Source of the DNA: Rhizobiales bacterium Y(2018)
GTDB lineage: Bacteria; Pseudomonadota; Alphaproteobacteria; Rhizobiales; Aestuariivirgaceae
DNA: 64,000 nt
Assembly (NCBI GenBank): GCA_005502925.1
Contig: SCPD01000001.1
Coordinates: 558,001-622,000, forward strand
Direction of reading: 5' to 3'
The notes under the pieces are model-generated. The model saw only the letters and a program-made list of their open reading frames with translations. It was not told where the DNA came from and ran no database searches. Numbering within the stretch: position 1 is the stretch's first letter; each line of letters begins with the position of its first letter. Positions 37,128 to 46,772 of this stretch are shown piece after piece. Position numbers and translations under genes: made by a program.

Positions 37128-38039
37128 TCAGTGAATATTCCTCACAAAGCTCACCATCTCGGCCTGCAGCCAGTCGGCGAAGAGCCGGGCAGCCGGCGAG
37201 GTCACCGACGGCTCGATGAGGAAATAAGCGGCGAGCCCCTCGACCGATTGCTCGAAGGGCCGCACCAACCGCCCGGCCGCCAGATCGGCGCCGGTGGTGA
37301 TCATATCGCCAAGGCAGAGCCCCAGGCCTTCACGGGCGGCCGCCAGGATATGGGCGAAATCCTCGAAATAGATGGTGTTGTTGTGCGGCTCGGCATCGCG
37401 CAGACCCGCATGGTCGAGCCAGCGTTTCCAGTTCTCCCCTGCCGGATCATCGAGCAGCAGCGCATGGAAAGCGAGGTCGCCCAGCGTGGCGAGGCCCGGC
37501 GGCTCGGTGAGGAGGCTCGGGCTGCAAACCGGGAAATAGCGGACATGGGCGAGCAGCCGCACCGTGCAGTCGCGCCATACCGGCTTGCCGAACCGCACCG
37601 CCAGATCGACATCCTTGTCCAAGGCGTCCTCAGGACTATCGGAGGCAAGGAGCTGCAGCCGCAAGGCCGGCGCCTGCTTGCGGAACTGGGCCAGCCTCGG
37701 GATCAGCCAGTTGGCCCCGAAGGCCGGCGGAATGGAGAGGCGCAACTCGCCTTCGACCGCGGCGCCGTCGAGCCGGGCGATCGCATAACCCAGCTGATCC
37801 AACGCGGTGTTCGAGGCGGCGAGCAGCTTGCGGCCGCGCTCAGTCAGGACCAGCCGGTTGCCGGCGCGCTCGAACAGCGGAAAGCCCAGATGATCCTCGA
37901 GATTGCCGATCTGCTTGGAGACCGCGCCATGGGTCACCGACAGCTCCTCGGCGGCCTTGCCGAGATGCAGATGCCGGGCCGCCGCCTCGAAGGCGCGGAT
38001 GGCGTTGAGCGGCGGCAGATGGCGCTTGCGGATCTTCAT
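37128..38039 (-). CDS. LysR-family transcriptional regulator (GcvA-like)
   Basis: The 303-residue protein has an N-terminal winged helix (LPPLNAIRAFEAAARHLHLG, then AAEELSVTHGAVSKQIGNLE and FPLFERAGNRLVLTERG) and a C-terminal LysR substrate domain (GELRLSIPPAFGANWLIPRL). The HGAVSKQI sequence in the recognition helix is typical of the GcvA/AmpR branch. It likely controls the adjacent DDAH-like gene, which starts 75 bp after its stop; co-transcription is also possible. Confidence 0.93.
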   Translation of the reverse strand: MKIRKRHLPPLNAIRAFEAAARHLHLGKAAEELSVTHGAVSKQIGNLEDHLGFPLFERAGNRLVLTERGRKLLAASNTALDQLGYAIARLDGAAVEGELRLSIPPAFGANWLIPRLAQFRKQAPALRLQLLASDSPEDALDKDVDLAVRFGKPVWRDCTVRLLAHVRYFPVCSPSLLTEPPGLATLGDLAFHALLLDDPAGENWKRWLDHAGLRDAEPHNNTIYFEDFAHILAAAREGLGLCLGDMITTGADLAAGRLVRPFEQSVEGLAAYFLIEPSVTSPAARLFADWLQAEMVSFVRNIH

Positions 38040-38160
38040 GTTCGTGAAGTTTTCTCACAACCATGGCATCGGGGAAAGCAGGAACGCTTTCTCCCTGCTC
38101 CTGTCGCCGATGTGGGTTTCCTCACCGCCAGGCGAAGCGCTTGAGATTATTCTCCCTTTT

Positions 38161-38191
38161 GTCATTTCAGCCGGAGATGGCCGGAAATGAC
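38161..38191. repeat. Hairpin in the intergenic region 38040-38326
   Basis: GTCATTTC (38161-38168) pairs with GAAATGAC (38184-38191), with a GCC/GGC pair inside. It sits between the LysR gene and a small-protein gene; no T-run on the plus strand. Nothing else is recognised in the 287-bp gap except a probable promoter for the small gene. Confidence 0.35.
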
Positions 38192-38326
38192 GTTGATGCC
38201 GAGTTACGTGCTGGGGGAGTTCGCGTCAGGAATGAACGGCAGCTAACGACGCCATTCAGGCTTCCTTCTGCCACGCGGCTCTAATCTTGCACCAAGTTCG
38301 ATGCATTTGTTTGCTGGGAGACATCC

Positions 38327-38512
38327 ATGAACGCCGTCGTCATTCCGTTCCCGAAGCGCGCTGCCCACGAGGCGCTGTTTCATGCTTCGGTTGCGCACGG
38401 GCCCGCCAAGATCATCATCTTCCCGGGTGTGCGTTATGATCGGATCCCCGAAACCGAGGACCTGTTCGCCATCGCCACGGCGCCGCTCAAAAAGCCGTCG
38501 AACCGGAAATAG
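38327..38512 (+). CDS. Conserved-looking small protein (61 residues)
   Basis: The ATG has GGGAG four to five bases upstream. The product is short, basic and compact: MNAVVIPFPKRAAHEALFHA followed by the core AKIIIFPGVRYDR. Similar tiny proteins with an IIFPGVRYxR core occur in rhizobia as far as I recall. No function is known. The stop lies four bases before the left copy of the 37-bp repeat that brackets the following low-GC block. Confidence 0.6.
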   Translation: MNAVVIPFPKRAAHEALFHASVAHGPAKIIIFPGVRYDRIPETEDLFAIATAPLKKPSNRK

Positions 38513-38515
38513 CTA

Positions 38516-38552
38516 CCGTCAGGGCGACCTCCATCATCGCTTCATAAGGATC
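38516..38552. repeat. Left copy of a 37-bp direct repeat bracketing the AlkB-like/lipase block
   Basis: This copy matches 41670-41706 at 35 of 37 positions (mismatches at 38521 and 38548). The shared 26-bp core runs from GGGCGACC to TTCATAA. The right copy is coding sequence of a thioredoxin-family gene; this left copy is a detached fragment outside any recognisable gene. Confidence 0.85.
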
Positions 38553-38644
38553 ACGGCTTGGCATTGAATCCGTCGATAGTCGATTGGATCATGGCATAGC
38601 GCACCGACCCAACCGAGCGTCCTCCCATGGGAGACTCCCATGCG

Positions 38645-38842
38645 TCAGGTCCAACTGGCCTTCACGGCAATATACGCACACGAGCTCAGGCCAAGCAGAA
38701 AGGCAATCAGCAGGACACTGATTGTAACTTTCGTGGTCGTCACCAGAAAACGAGTCCATTGTGTTTGCCACGATCCACAATGCGGGCATCTGCTGGCGTC
38801 ATCGTGGAGATCGGCTTTTTTGCAATCTAGACATGTTTTCAT
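38645..38842 (-). CDS. Small zinc-ribbon membrane protein
   Basis: From ATG 38842 the product has 65 residues. MKTCLDCKKADLHDDASRCP and then HCGSW give two CxxC pairs 12 residues apart, the arrangement of a zinc ribbon. A hydrophobic segment VTISVLLIAFLLGLSSCAYI then anchors it in the membrane. The frame extends upstream to 38998, but that part overlaps the AlkB-like gene. The ribosome-binding site is weak. It is the last gene of the lower-GC block. Confidence 0.6.
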   Translation of the reverse strand: MKTCLDCKKADLHDDASRCPHCGSWQTQWTRFLVTTTKVTISVLLIAFLLGLSSCAYIAVKASWT

Positions 38843-38864
38843 GTTGGTGGGACCCACATAACAG

Positions 38865-39971
38865 TCATACCGAAAGAGGGAAGGATATAGGACGACGAAT
38901 GGCCTGAACTCGATGATCCATAACTCTGCGCCAAAGTGGTGGCCAAAGCGAAATCCACCACAGAGCAAAATATCCAAATGGCAGCATCTGCGCCCCACAG
39001 GACATGCCGGCTTCGCCGAGGGGCTTCGCGGCGCTCAGATGATGGTTGCTGTGGTAGCCGAGATTGAGCATGAGCAAATTGGTTACGGGGCGATTCGTGT
39101 CCCAGGAATGGCTGTCGTCGACCGGCTCATGGCGCCCGTCTCCCGCAACGCACCGCTGCAGCCCGTAGTGCTGGACATAGTTCATCGCTTCAAGCGTAAA
39201 TATCGCGGCGACGCCTTGGACGGCGAGAAATGCCACGCCGGCATAGCCGAAAACGACGAAGAAGACGCCGTAAATCACTGCAACGAGGGCTGCATAGTGC
39301 AAGAGCCGATTGCGCCTACCCCACACCGGATGATTGGAGCGGCGTAGCCGATGCGCCTCGAATTCCCATGCGCATGCGACGCCGCCGGGAACTGATCTCT
39401 GGAAGAACTCATAGAGACTTTCACCCAGCCGGGCCGTGGCAGGGTCATCGAACGTAGCGACGCGGCGGTGATGACCGTGCAAATGCGCGATGCAGAAGTG
39501 CGGATAGGTGAATATCGACATGATGACGACGGCGCTGAGACGATCGTAGCTGTTCCTGCGGTGCATCAACTCATGGGCCGCGGGCACGGCGAAAATCGAG
39601 CCGATGATGCCGCAGATGAATGCGATAGCGAAAAACTCGTGGGCGGATATAGCTGCGCCTGCCAGTGCATCCGCAAATCCCAGGAGGAAGATGAGAAAGA
39701 GCGGCGGGATCGCTCTGATAAGGAATTCTGCCAAACGAGTTTCACCGGAGGGCCAAGGCGCCAGCCTTGCCCCGGCAAACGCCTCGTCGAAAACCACCGC
39801 CGCCAGCCAGAACCAGAACGCTATCCTCGCCAGGGACACCGCATTGTATTGCGAAAGGACGATCAGGATCACAAACACAACAGGGGGAATGAGATGGGCG
39901 ATGGGCCACGCGTGGATCCAAGGCCTTTCATATGGCGCGTCAGCTCTGCGAGAGAGATTCGATCTCATCAT
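38865..39971 (-). CDS. AlkB-like membrane di-iron monooxygenase/desaturase-type protein
   Basis: ATG 39971 overlaps the TGA of the upstream gene (ATGA), giving 368 residues and translational coupling. About six hydrophobic segments surround four histidine boxes: AAHELMHRRNSYDR, IAHLHGHHRRVATFDDP, NYVQHYGLQR and NLGYHSNHHLSAAKPL. The spacing and the NYxxHYGLxR box match alkane 1-monooxygenase (AlkB) and related fatty-acid desaturase-type enzymes, which bind two irons and hydroxylate alkyl chains with O2 in the membrane. The usual LQRHSDHHA box is replaced by LGYHSNHHL. No rubredoxin gene is seen nearby. GC content is lower than in the surroundings. Confidence 0.9.
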   Translation of the reverse strand: MMRSNLSRRADAPYERPWIHAWPIAHLIPPVVFVILIVLSQYNAVSLARIAFWFWLAAVVFDEAFAGARLAPWPSGETRLAEFLIRAIPPLFLIFLLGFADALAGAAISAHEFFAIAFICGIIGSIFAVPAAHELMHRRNSYDRLSAVVIMSIFTYPHFCIAHLHGHHRRVATFDDPATARLGESLYEFFQRSVPGGVACAWEFEAHRLRRSNHPVWGRRNRLLHYAALVAVIYGVFFVVFGYAGVAFLAVQGVAAIFTLEAMNYVQHYGLQRCVAGDGRHEPVDDSHSWDTNRPVTNLLMLNLGYHSNHHLSAAKPLGEAGMSCGAQMLPFGYFALWWISLWPPLWRRVMDHRVQAIRRPISFPLSV

Positions 39972-41527
39972 TGCGGAGTAGCCTTGACCAACGCGTCGTA
40001 CCACTCCGCAACAATCTTATAATCGGCGTCTTGTTTGAATTCGTCGGTCGCCGCAAAACCCTCGTTCTGCGATATTGCGTACGCCATGAATTTGCGGAAG
40101 CGTGCGGCGCGAAAATAGTTGGTATGTATGAGTTCATGCCACGTCAGATAGTTCGCGACGAGTTCTCCCACCCCACTTGTTTGTTCCGAGAACACCACAG
40201 TGCTGAGTGCAGCTCTGAATTTTCCAATGGATTGCGCCGCCGCAAGATTGCTTACGGTGGTGATCTCCTCGCTCAAGGCTTCAGGCAGCCGGCTTCCTGA
40301 GATTGATGTCCATGAGGGAGACGATTGCGCGCTTATGGCACTCGCTCCCAAAGCATCACCACCGAGACTGAGTTTTATGATCTGTTGGTTGGTAAAGACG
40401 TTGAAAATCGAGCTCAGTATCCGGCTTATACTCATAGCCAAAGCGGCAAACAGGACGGTCAAGACGATGCTGACCAGCCAGAAAGCGGCAGTGCCGATCA
40501 GGACGCTGACGACGAGCGTAAGAATGACTAGGGAATGGTTGAACCATACGTGCTGACCGGGCTCCAGGCCAATCGCTTGGAACCACTGAAACAGGTAATG
40601 CGACGGAAAGGCGACAAGCGACAGCGTATTGCGTGCAAACCTCTGGAACCCATCGATATCGGTTTCGGGCGTCGGATGGAAATCGACCCATTTGGCAATC
40701 GGATCGGCGAAGAAGCTGTAGTCAACGCTATTCGAAATCACAAACATGATGACAAGCAGGATAGGCAAGGACAGGAAAGAGAGCATCGGCACAGCAAACT
40801 GCGGGTCGAACGGAGAGAGGCGAATTTCCTTGACCAGTCTGAGCCCCTGCATTGCCTCATCATCCGCGTGCCACAATGGGAGCCATTTCTTTGCGAGATC
40901 GGAACGAAAAGCCGACGAAGCTTGCGATCCGAGCAACTTGAGCCGCGATGGTTGGAAAGACCGGAGGCCAAAGTAGACGGCGGCCAGCACAACGGCGCCT
41001 GACACGCAGAACAGCATGTCCAGTATCGGATTGTCGGCGCTCGACAGCACGATCGAGATGAGAAACGCCAGATAGGCAATTGCGCAATATGCGAATATGA
41101 AATAGGCAGCGCGCGGTCGATCCCCCAGCCGGGAAAAAAGCAGGAAGCGCTTCCTTATTTCAATGAAAGGGGTCCCGACCGTGATCCATTGGCGCAGACT
41201 GCGAAGGTCCCGCTTGCGGAAGCTGGCCAGTTGAAGGGCGTGTTGCAAGACAGACCCGCCATGACTGTGGCCGACCAGGCAGTAATCCTGTCCTGACGCT
41301 TCGAGCTGACATATCCGCGAGTAGAGCTGTTCACCCGCATTATATCGCGACGTTTCGCTGTTCTTTCCGTCCCAGACCAAGGATTCGAATACAAGATCAC
41401 CGCGGGTTGAGGTGATCAGATTGTTCAGGTCTTTGTGGAGAATCCCCTCGGCCTGCCACCACGCGTCGCCATCCGGCGGACCATTGGCACCGACACCGGT
41501 ACCATGGACGGCTATGATCGTTGCCAC
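39968..41527 (-). CDS. Membrane protein with an N-terminal lipase-like alpha/beta-hydrolase domain
   Basis: GTG 41527, with GAGGG seven bases upstream, gives 519 residues; a TTG at 41560 is the alternative. The N terminus IIAVHGTGVGANGPPDGDAW has the oxyanion-loop HGTG, and YCLVGHSHGGSVLQHALQL the nucleophile elbow GHSHGG. Membrane spans follow around 145-200 (FIFAYCAIAYLAFLISIVLS and a second), near 270-290 and 350-390, with a soluble C-terminal region of about 140 residues. It probably cleaves an ester in or near the membrane. The stop overlaps the AlkB-like start, so the two proteins are made together. Confidence 0.8.
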   Translation of the reverse strand: MATIIAVHGTGVGANGPPDGDAWWQAEGILHKDLNNLITSTRGDLVFESLVWDGKNSETSRYNAGEQLYSRICQLEASGQDYCLVGHSHGGSVLQHALQLASFRKRDLRSLRQWITVGTPFIEIRKRFLLFSRLGDRPRAAYFIFAYCAIAYLAFLISIVLSSADNPILDMLFCVSGAVVLAAVYFGLRSFQPSRLKLLGSQASSAFRSDLAKKWLPLWHADDEAMQGLRLVKEIRLSPFDPQFAVPMLSFLSLPILLVIMFVISNSVDYSFFADPIAKWVDFHPTPETDIDGFQRFARNTLSLVAFPSHYLFQWFQAIGLEPGQHVWFNHSLVILTLVVSVLIGTAAFWLVSIVLTVLFAALAMSISRILSSIFNVFTNQQIIKLSLGGDALGASAISAQSSPSWTSISGSRLPEALSEEITTVSNLAAAQSIGKFRAALSTVVFSEQTSGVGELVANYLTWHELIHTNYFRAARFRKFMAYAISQNEGFAATDEFKQDADYKIVAEWYDALVKATPQ

Positions 41528-41600
41528 ATATGCACCCTCGACGAGCGCCCTCTGCGACAACTTCTATGCAATTAATTGTCGTCGCACAATCAAAATGTCC

Positions 41601-42158
41601 CTAGGGAAGGCCGGCCTTCCATTTTATGGAGCAGCCCATCGCCGAAATCTGGTCGCACGGCCCCTCACCCGTCCGGGCGACCTCCATCATCGCTTCATAA
41701 AGATCGCGCCTGGCGCCCGGCGCCGCCTCTTTGCGCGATTCATCGAGCCTGCCGCGATACTGCAGCTCGTCCCTGGCGTTGAAGCCGAAAAAATCCGGTG
41801 TGCAGATGGCGCCATAGTCCCGCGCCACCGCCTGGCTTTCATCATGGAGATAAGGAAACGGAAAGCCGTTCCCGGCCGCGAAGCGCTTCATATTGGCGAA
41901 GGAATCTTCCGGATACTCGGCCGCATCGTTGGAGCAGATCGCCGCCACGCCGAAACCCGCCTTCTGCAAATCCTTGGCGTCGCGCACCAGCCTCGCGGTG
42001 ATCGCAATCACATAAGGACAGTGATTGCAGATGAAGACGAGCACAGTCCCCTTCTCGCCGCGCAGATCGCCAAGGCCATAGGTCCGGCCGTCGGTCGCCG
42101 GCAGGCGGAAGTCGCGCGCCATCCAGCCGAAATCGCAGATCGGGGGCGTCGAAGCCAT
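41601..42158 (-). CDS. Thioredoxin-family protein (AhpC/TSA-like redoxin)
   Basis: The 185-residue protein has FRLPATDGRTYGLGDLRGEK and TVLVFICNHCPYVIAITARL, the redoxin fold with the CNHC active site. GDYGAICTPDFFGFNARDEL (seen as ARDYGAICTPDFFGFNA) provides the cis-proline region and resembles the DUF of thioredoxin-like proteins ending in SAMGCSIKWK. It likely acts in thiol redox chemistry in the cytoplasm. Codons for RRDLYEAMMEVART near the C terminus form the right copy of the 37-bp repeat also found at 38516. The gene itself looks intact. Confidence 0.9.
   Translation of the reverse strand: MASTPPICDFGWMARDFRLPATDGRTYGLGDLRGEKGTVLVFICNHCPYVIAITARLVRDAKDLQKAGFGVAAICSNDAAEYPEDSFANMKRFAAGNGFPFPYLHDESQAVARDYGAICTPDFFGFNARDELQYRGRLDESRKEAAPGARRDLYEAMMEVARTGEGPCDQISAMGCSIKWKAGLP
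41670..41706. repeat. Right copy of the 37-bp direct repeat, inside the thioredoxin-family gene
   Basis: It encodes, on the complement, part of RDLYEAMMEVART of the thioredoxin-family protein and matches the copy at 38516-38552 at 35 of 37 positions. The intact reading frame here shows this is the source copy or a precisely restored junction. Confidence 0.85.
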
Positions 42159-42187
42159 GAGACCGCTCTTAATGTTACTAAATAAGC

Positions 42188-42748
42188 TTAATAGGCGGCG
42201 TCGAAATAATCTTCGGCCGCCATGGCGAAGAATTCAACCGCTTCGAAGCGCCCATGGCCCGCCGGATAGTCCGGATGCGAACGCTCATGCTTGAGGCCGA
42301 TGCGGCGGGCGAGCTTCAAAGATGCGGTATTGGACGCCATCACCTTGGCCCACACCCTCGCCGCCCCGACGCGCTCGACCGCGAGGCCGACCAGCGCGCG
42401 GCCGATCTCGGTGCCGTATCCCTTGCCCCAGAGCGCCGGCGCCACGCCCCAGCCGATCTCGGCGAGCCCGCCGCGGCCCAGAATGATGAAACCGTCGCCG
42501 ACCGCCACGCCGCGCGACTTGTCCTCGGCCGCCAGATGGAAGACATGCCGGCGCTCATCGCCTTGGCGCGCCACCTGGCGGGTGACGAAATTCTTGACGT
42601 CGTCCTCGTTGCGCAAGCGCATGGCGATGTGGCGCTGATAGGCGCTCTGCGTCATGAAATGCGCCAGGGCCTTCCAGTCTCCGGCTTCGATCTCGCGCAG
42701 GACGAGGGATCGCGTGTCTACCGCGGGAAGTATGGTGGCAATCGTCAT
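42188..42748 (-). CDS. GNAT-family N-acetyltransferase (RimJ/RimL-like)
   Basis: ATG 42748 overlaps the upstream TGA (ATGA) with GAGGCGG before it, giving 186 residues. RSLVLREIEAGDWKALAHFM is the N-terminal strand and helix of the Acetyltransf_3 group. AEIGWGVAPALWGKGYGTEI is the acetyl-CoA loop (GKGYGTE) and VMASNTASLKLARRIGLKHE the typical N-x-x-S-x-x-x-x-x-x-G-F/L-like end. It may acetylate a protein N terminus, amino acid or antibiotic. It is coupled to the glutamine amidotransferase gene. Confidence 0.92.
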   Translation of the reverse strand: MTIATILPAVDTRSLVLREIEAGDWKALAHFMTQSAYQRHIAMRLRNEDDVKNFVTRQVARQGDERRHVFHLAAEDKSRGVAVGDGFIILGRGGLAEIGWGVAPALWGKGYGTEIGRALVGLAVERVGAARVWAKVMASNTASLKLARRIGLKHERSHPDYPAGHGRFEAVEFFAMAAEDYFDAAY

Positions 42749-43476
42749 TCTGCCGCCTCGTATTTCATCTGCCGTCCGCTTATCCATCCGCCGAGGAATT
42801 GGTGGAACCAGTCGCCGAGCGCCTTGTCGTAGAGGAGATTGTCCGCGAGCTGGCGGTCGGCGGGATGTGCTCCCTTCATGGTCTGCTTGTTCGCCGGCCG
42901 GCGTCCGATCCAGCGCGACAGCCCATGGCGGCTGGTTTCAGGATGGAACTGGAAGCCGAAGGCCGTGGCGCCATAGCGGAACGCCTGTTCAGGGAAATCG
43001 GCGGTGCCGGCGAGCTTCACCGCGCCCTTGGGTGTGCGGTACCAGCCATGCCAATGCGACTGCAGCACCTTCATCCCCGCCCCGAAGAGCGCCCTGCCCT
43101 TATCGGTCGGCACGAGATCGTAATAGCCATATTCGGCCTGGCCGCCCGGGTGTCCGGTGACGGTCTCGCCCAGCGTATGGGCGAGCAGCTGGCCGCCGAG
43201 GCAAAGGCCCAGCACCGGCGTCTCGCGCTTCAACGCCTGGTCGAGGAGGCGCATCTCGTCTTTCAGGTAAGGGAACCGGTCCTGCTGGTCGACATCCTGG
43301 GCGCCGCCATAAACGATGACGCCAGCCGTCCGTTCGTCGAGTTCAGGCAGCTTTTCGCCGGCGGCCGGGCAGACCCAATTCAGGACATAACCCTGGCGTT
43401 TCGCCCAGGCTGAGGCCCGGTCGTCCATCTCATCGCGGTCGTGCACGATGAGGAGCATTTCCTGCGAATCTGCCAT
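42745..43476 (-). CDS. Class I glutamine amidotransferase-like protein
   Basis: The 243-residue protein has the GATase-1 triad: VLGLCLGGQLLAHTLGETVT with the nucleophilic cysteine, and FGFQFHPETSRHGLSRW with the histidine and glutamate. Stand-alone GMP-synthase-like amidotransferases of this size either hydrolyse glutamine for an unknown synthetase or cleave gamma-glutamyl compounds. No partner synthetase is adjacent. Its stop overlaps the GNAT start, so the two are made together. Confidence 0.93.
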   Translation of the reverse strand: MADSQEMLLIVHDRDEMDDRASAWAKRQGYVLNWVCPAAGEKLPELDERTAGVIVYGGAQDVDQQDRFPYLKDEMRLLDQALKRETPVLGLCLGGQLLAHTLGETVTGHPGGQAEYGYYDLVPTDKGRALFGAGMKVLQSHWHGWYRTPKGAVKLAGTADFPEQAFRYGATAFGFQFHPETSRHGLSRWIGRRPANKQTMKGAHPADRQLADNLLYDKALGDWFHQFLGGWISGRQMKYEAAE

Positions 43477-43639
43477 GGCGCTCAGTTTAGCCGTCCAGGC
43501 CCGAGCTTGAAAGTCTCAGGCGCCTGCCATCCCCATTTCCGAAGTTAAACGGCAGATGAACGACCCGTTCAGGGTGGGTTGCGCCAGCCCCTGCTAGAAC
43601 CCCCATCATTGAACTTAAGTGCTTCAGGAGGCCACTCAA

Positions 43640-43816
43640 ATGACCCTCGACACCGCCCGCGGCATTCTTCTTGCACCACCCGGACTGTTTACACGTGTGC
43701 GTATCCATTTGGCGCAGCGTGATGCCAGACGGCGCCTGCGGGACCTCGATGATCACCTGCTGCGCGACATCGGCATCTCGCGGGCCGACATAGAACTCCG
43801 AAGGTTCGTGAAGTAG
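43640..43816 (+). CDS. DUF1127 small protein
   Basis: The ATG has a perfect AGGAGG eight bases upstream and gives 58 residues. The C-terminal LRDLDDHLLRDIGISRADIE is the DUF1127 motif (YjiS-like), a small arginine-rich domain that in alphaproteobacteria affects RNA turnover and phosphate or carbon metabolism. A terminator follows the stop. Confidence 0.92.
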   Translation: MTLDTARGILLAPPGLFTRVRIHLAQRDARRRLRDLDDHLLRDIGISRADIELRRFVK

Positions 43817-43842
43817 TTCACAGCTGACGGACGGCGAGACGG

Positions 43843-43877
43843 AGGCGGTTCTACGGCGAACCGCCTTCGTTCGTTTT
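43843..43877 (+). terminator. Intrinsic terminator of the DUF1127 gene
   Basis: AGGCGGTTC (43843-43851) pairs with GAACCGCCT (43858-43866) around TACGGC, followed by TCGTTCGTTTT. Confidence 0.8.
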
Positions 43878-43893
43878 GGGGAGACCGTGATCC

Positions 43894-44121
43894 TCAAGCC
43901 GCATGCCGCCCCGGCCCTTCCGCGGAAATCAAAGCGAAATCGTAGCGGTCGCGGATATGGCTGTTGAAGAAACGGCCCTTCGACGTCGCCTTGCGGAAGG
44001 CCTCGTAGGCGCGCGCCGGCACATCATAGTAGCGATAGCGCCGGCCTGACTCGCGAAACCAGATATCGAGCGCGCCGGTCTCCGGGTCGAATTCGATGCG
44101 GCTGATCGCGGTCGAAGGCAT
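43894..44121 (-). CDS. KTSC-domain small protein
   Basis: The 75-residue protein has the KTSC domain: ISRIEFDPETGALDIWFRES, then YYDVPARAYEAFRKATSKGR and FFNSHIRDRYDF, which includes the short KxxxxGxFFNxxIR signature. KTSC proteins are small, frequent in rhizobia, and of unclear function, possibly nucleic-acid binding. It is close to the DUF2934 gene on the same strand. Confidence 0.9.
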   Translation of the reverse strand: MPSTAISRIEFDPETGALDIWFRESGRRYRYYDVPARAYEAFRKATSKGRFFNSHIRDRYDFALISAEGPGRHAA

Positions 44122-44139
44122 CGGATCTCACCGGCGACC

Positions 44140-44442
44140 CTACATGGCGCGGCGCTTGGCCGGTTTGCGGCTCACGCTGGGGCGCTTCTTCGAAATCTTC
44201 TGTCTGCGCTGGTCGGCGGCGGTTGGGAACTCACCCTGGGTCTCGAGCAGGCTCATCTCCTCCAGCGACTCGCCCTCCCCAACACCTGCCTTGCCTGCCT
44301 CAGGATCGGTTTCGACGGCTAGGAGGGCACGGGCCTTCTCCCAATGCTCGGTCGACCTGCCCTGAGGCTGGCCCTCCTCGAGCCAGAGGCGGTAAGCACG
44401 CTCGCGAATACGGTCTTCGGGAATCGGATGCGGTCTGGTCAC
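44140..44442 (-). CDS. DUF2934 small protein
   Basis: GTG 44442 with GAGGAG upstream gives 100 residues. PIPEDRIRERAYRLWLEEGQ, followed by PQGRSTEHWEKARALL, is the DUF2934 motif (short helix pair RAYxLWxxxGxPxGxxxxHWxxA). A charged linker and a basic tail ISKKRPSVSRKPAKRRA follow, suggesting nucleic-acid contact. Typical of Hyphomicrobiales. Function unknown. It precedes the KTSC gene by 18 bp on the same strand, so they may be one transcript. Confidence 0.92.
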   Translation of the reverse strand: MTRPHPIPEDRIRERAYRLWLEEGQPQGRSTEHWEKARALLAVETDPEAGKAGVGEGESLEEMSLLETQGEFPTAADQRRQKISKKRPSVSRKPAKRRAM

Positions 44443-44562
44443 GGGCAGCTCCTCACCGGCAGCGTCTGCCGATACTGATTAACCGCCGGAACCTCGTTGA
44501 GGTTCCAGCAGAGCTCCCATCTCTGTTCTATATAGCTGGATTCGACGGGACTGACAGCCGGC

Positions 44563-46590
<2,028 letters not shown>

Positions 46591-46772
46591 CGGTATTCCA
46601 GTCGAATCAGTGCTTTCGGGGGTTGAACTTAACTACCCCAGTTCCGGAGGCGGGTAAAAGCCGACAGAAGCGGCGGAAGAATGGCTGCCTTGCTGGAAAC
46701 GTCACTTCACATTGTGCCTGTGTCTGCGCTTAAAATATGGGCCTCCCGCCACATAAAAGCGAAGATCATGAA

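Noticed and set aside
38516-41706. Calling the low-GC block an integrative element or prophage remnant
   Set aside because: No integrase, transposase, relaxase or phage gene is inside; only the direct repeat and composition support insertion.
43487-43897. Minus-strand open frame opposite the DUF1127 gene
   Set aside because: The plus-strand gene has a perfect ribosome-binding site, a known domain and a terminator; the opposite frame has none.
44488-44506. Perfect 8-bp hairpin GGAACCTC/GAGGTTCC between parE and the DUF2934 gene as a terminator
   Set aside because: No T-run follows on either strand, so it is left unassigned.
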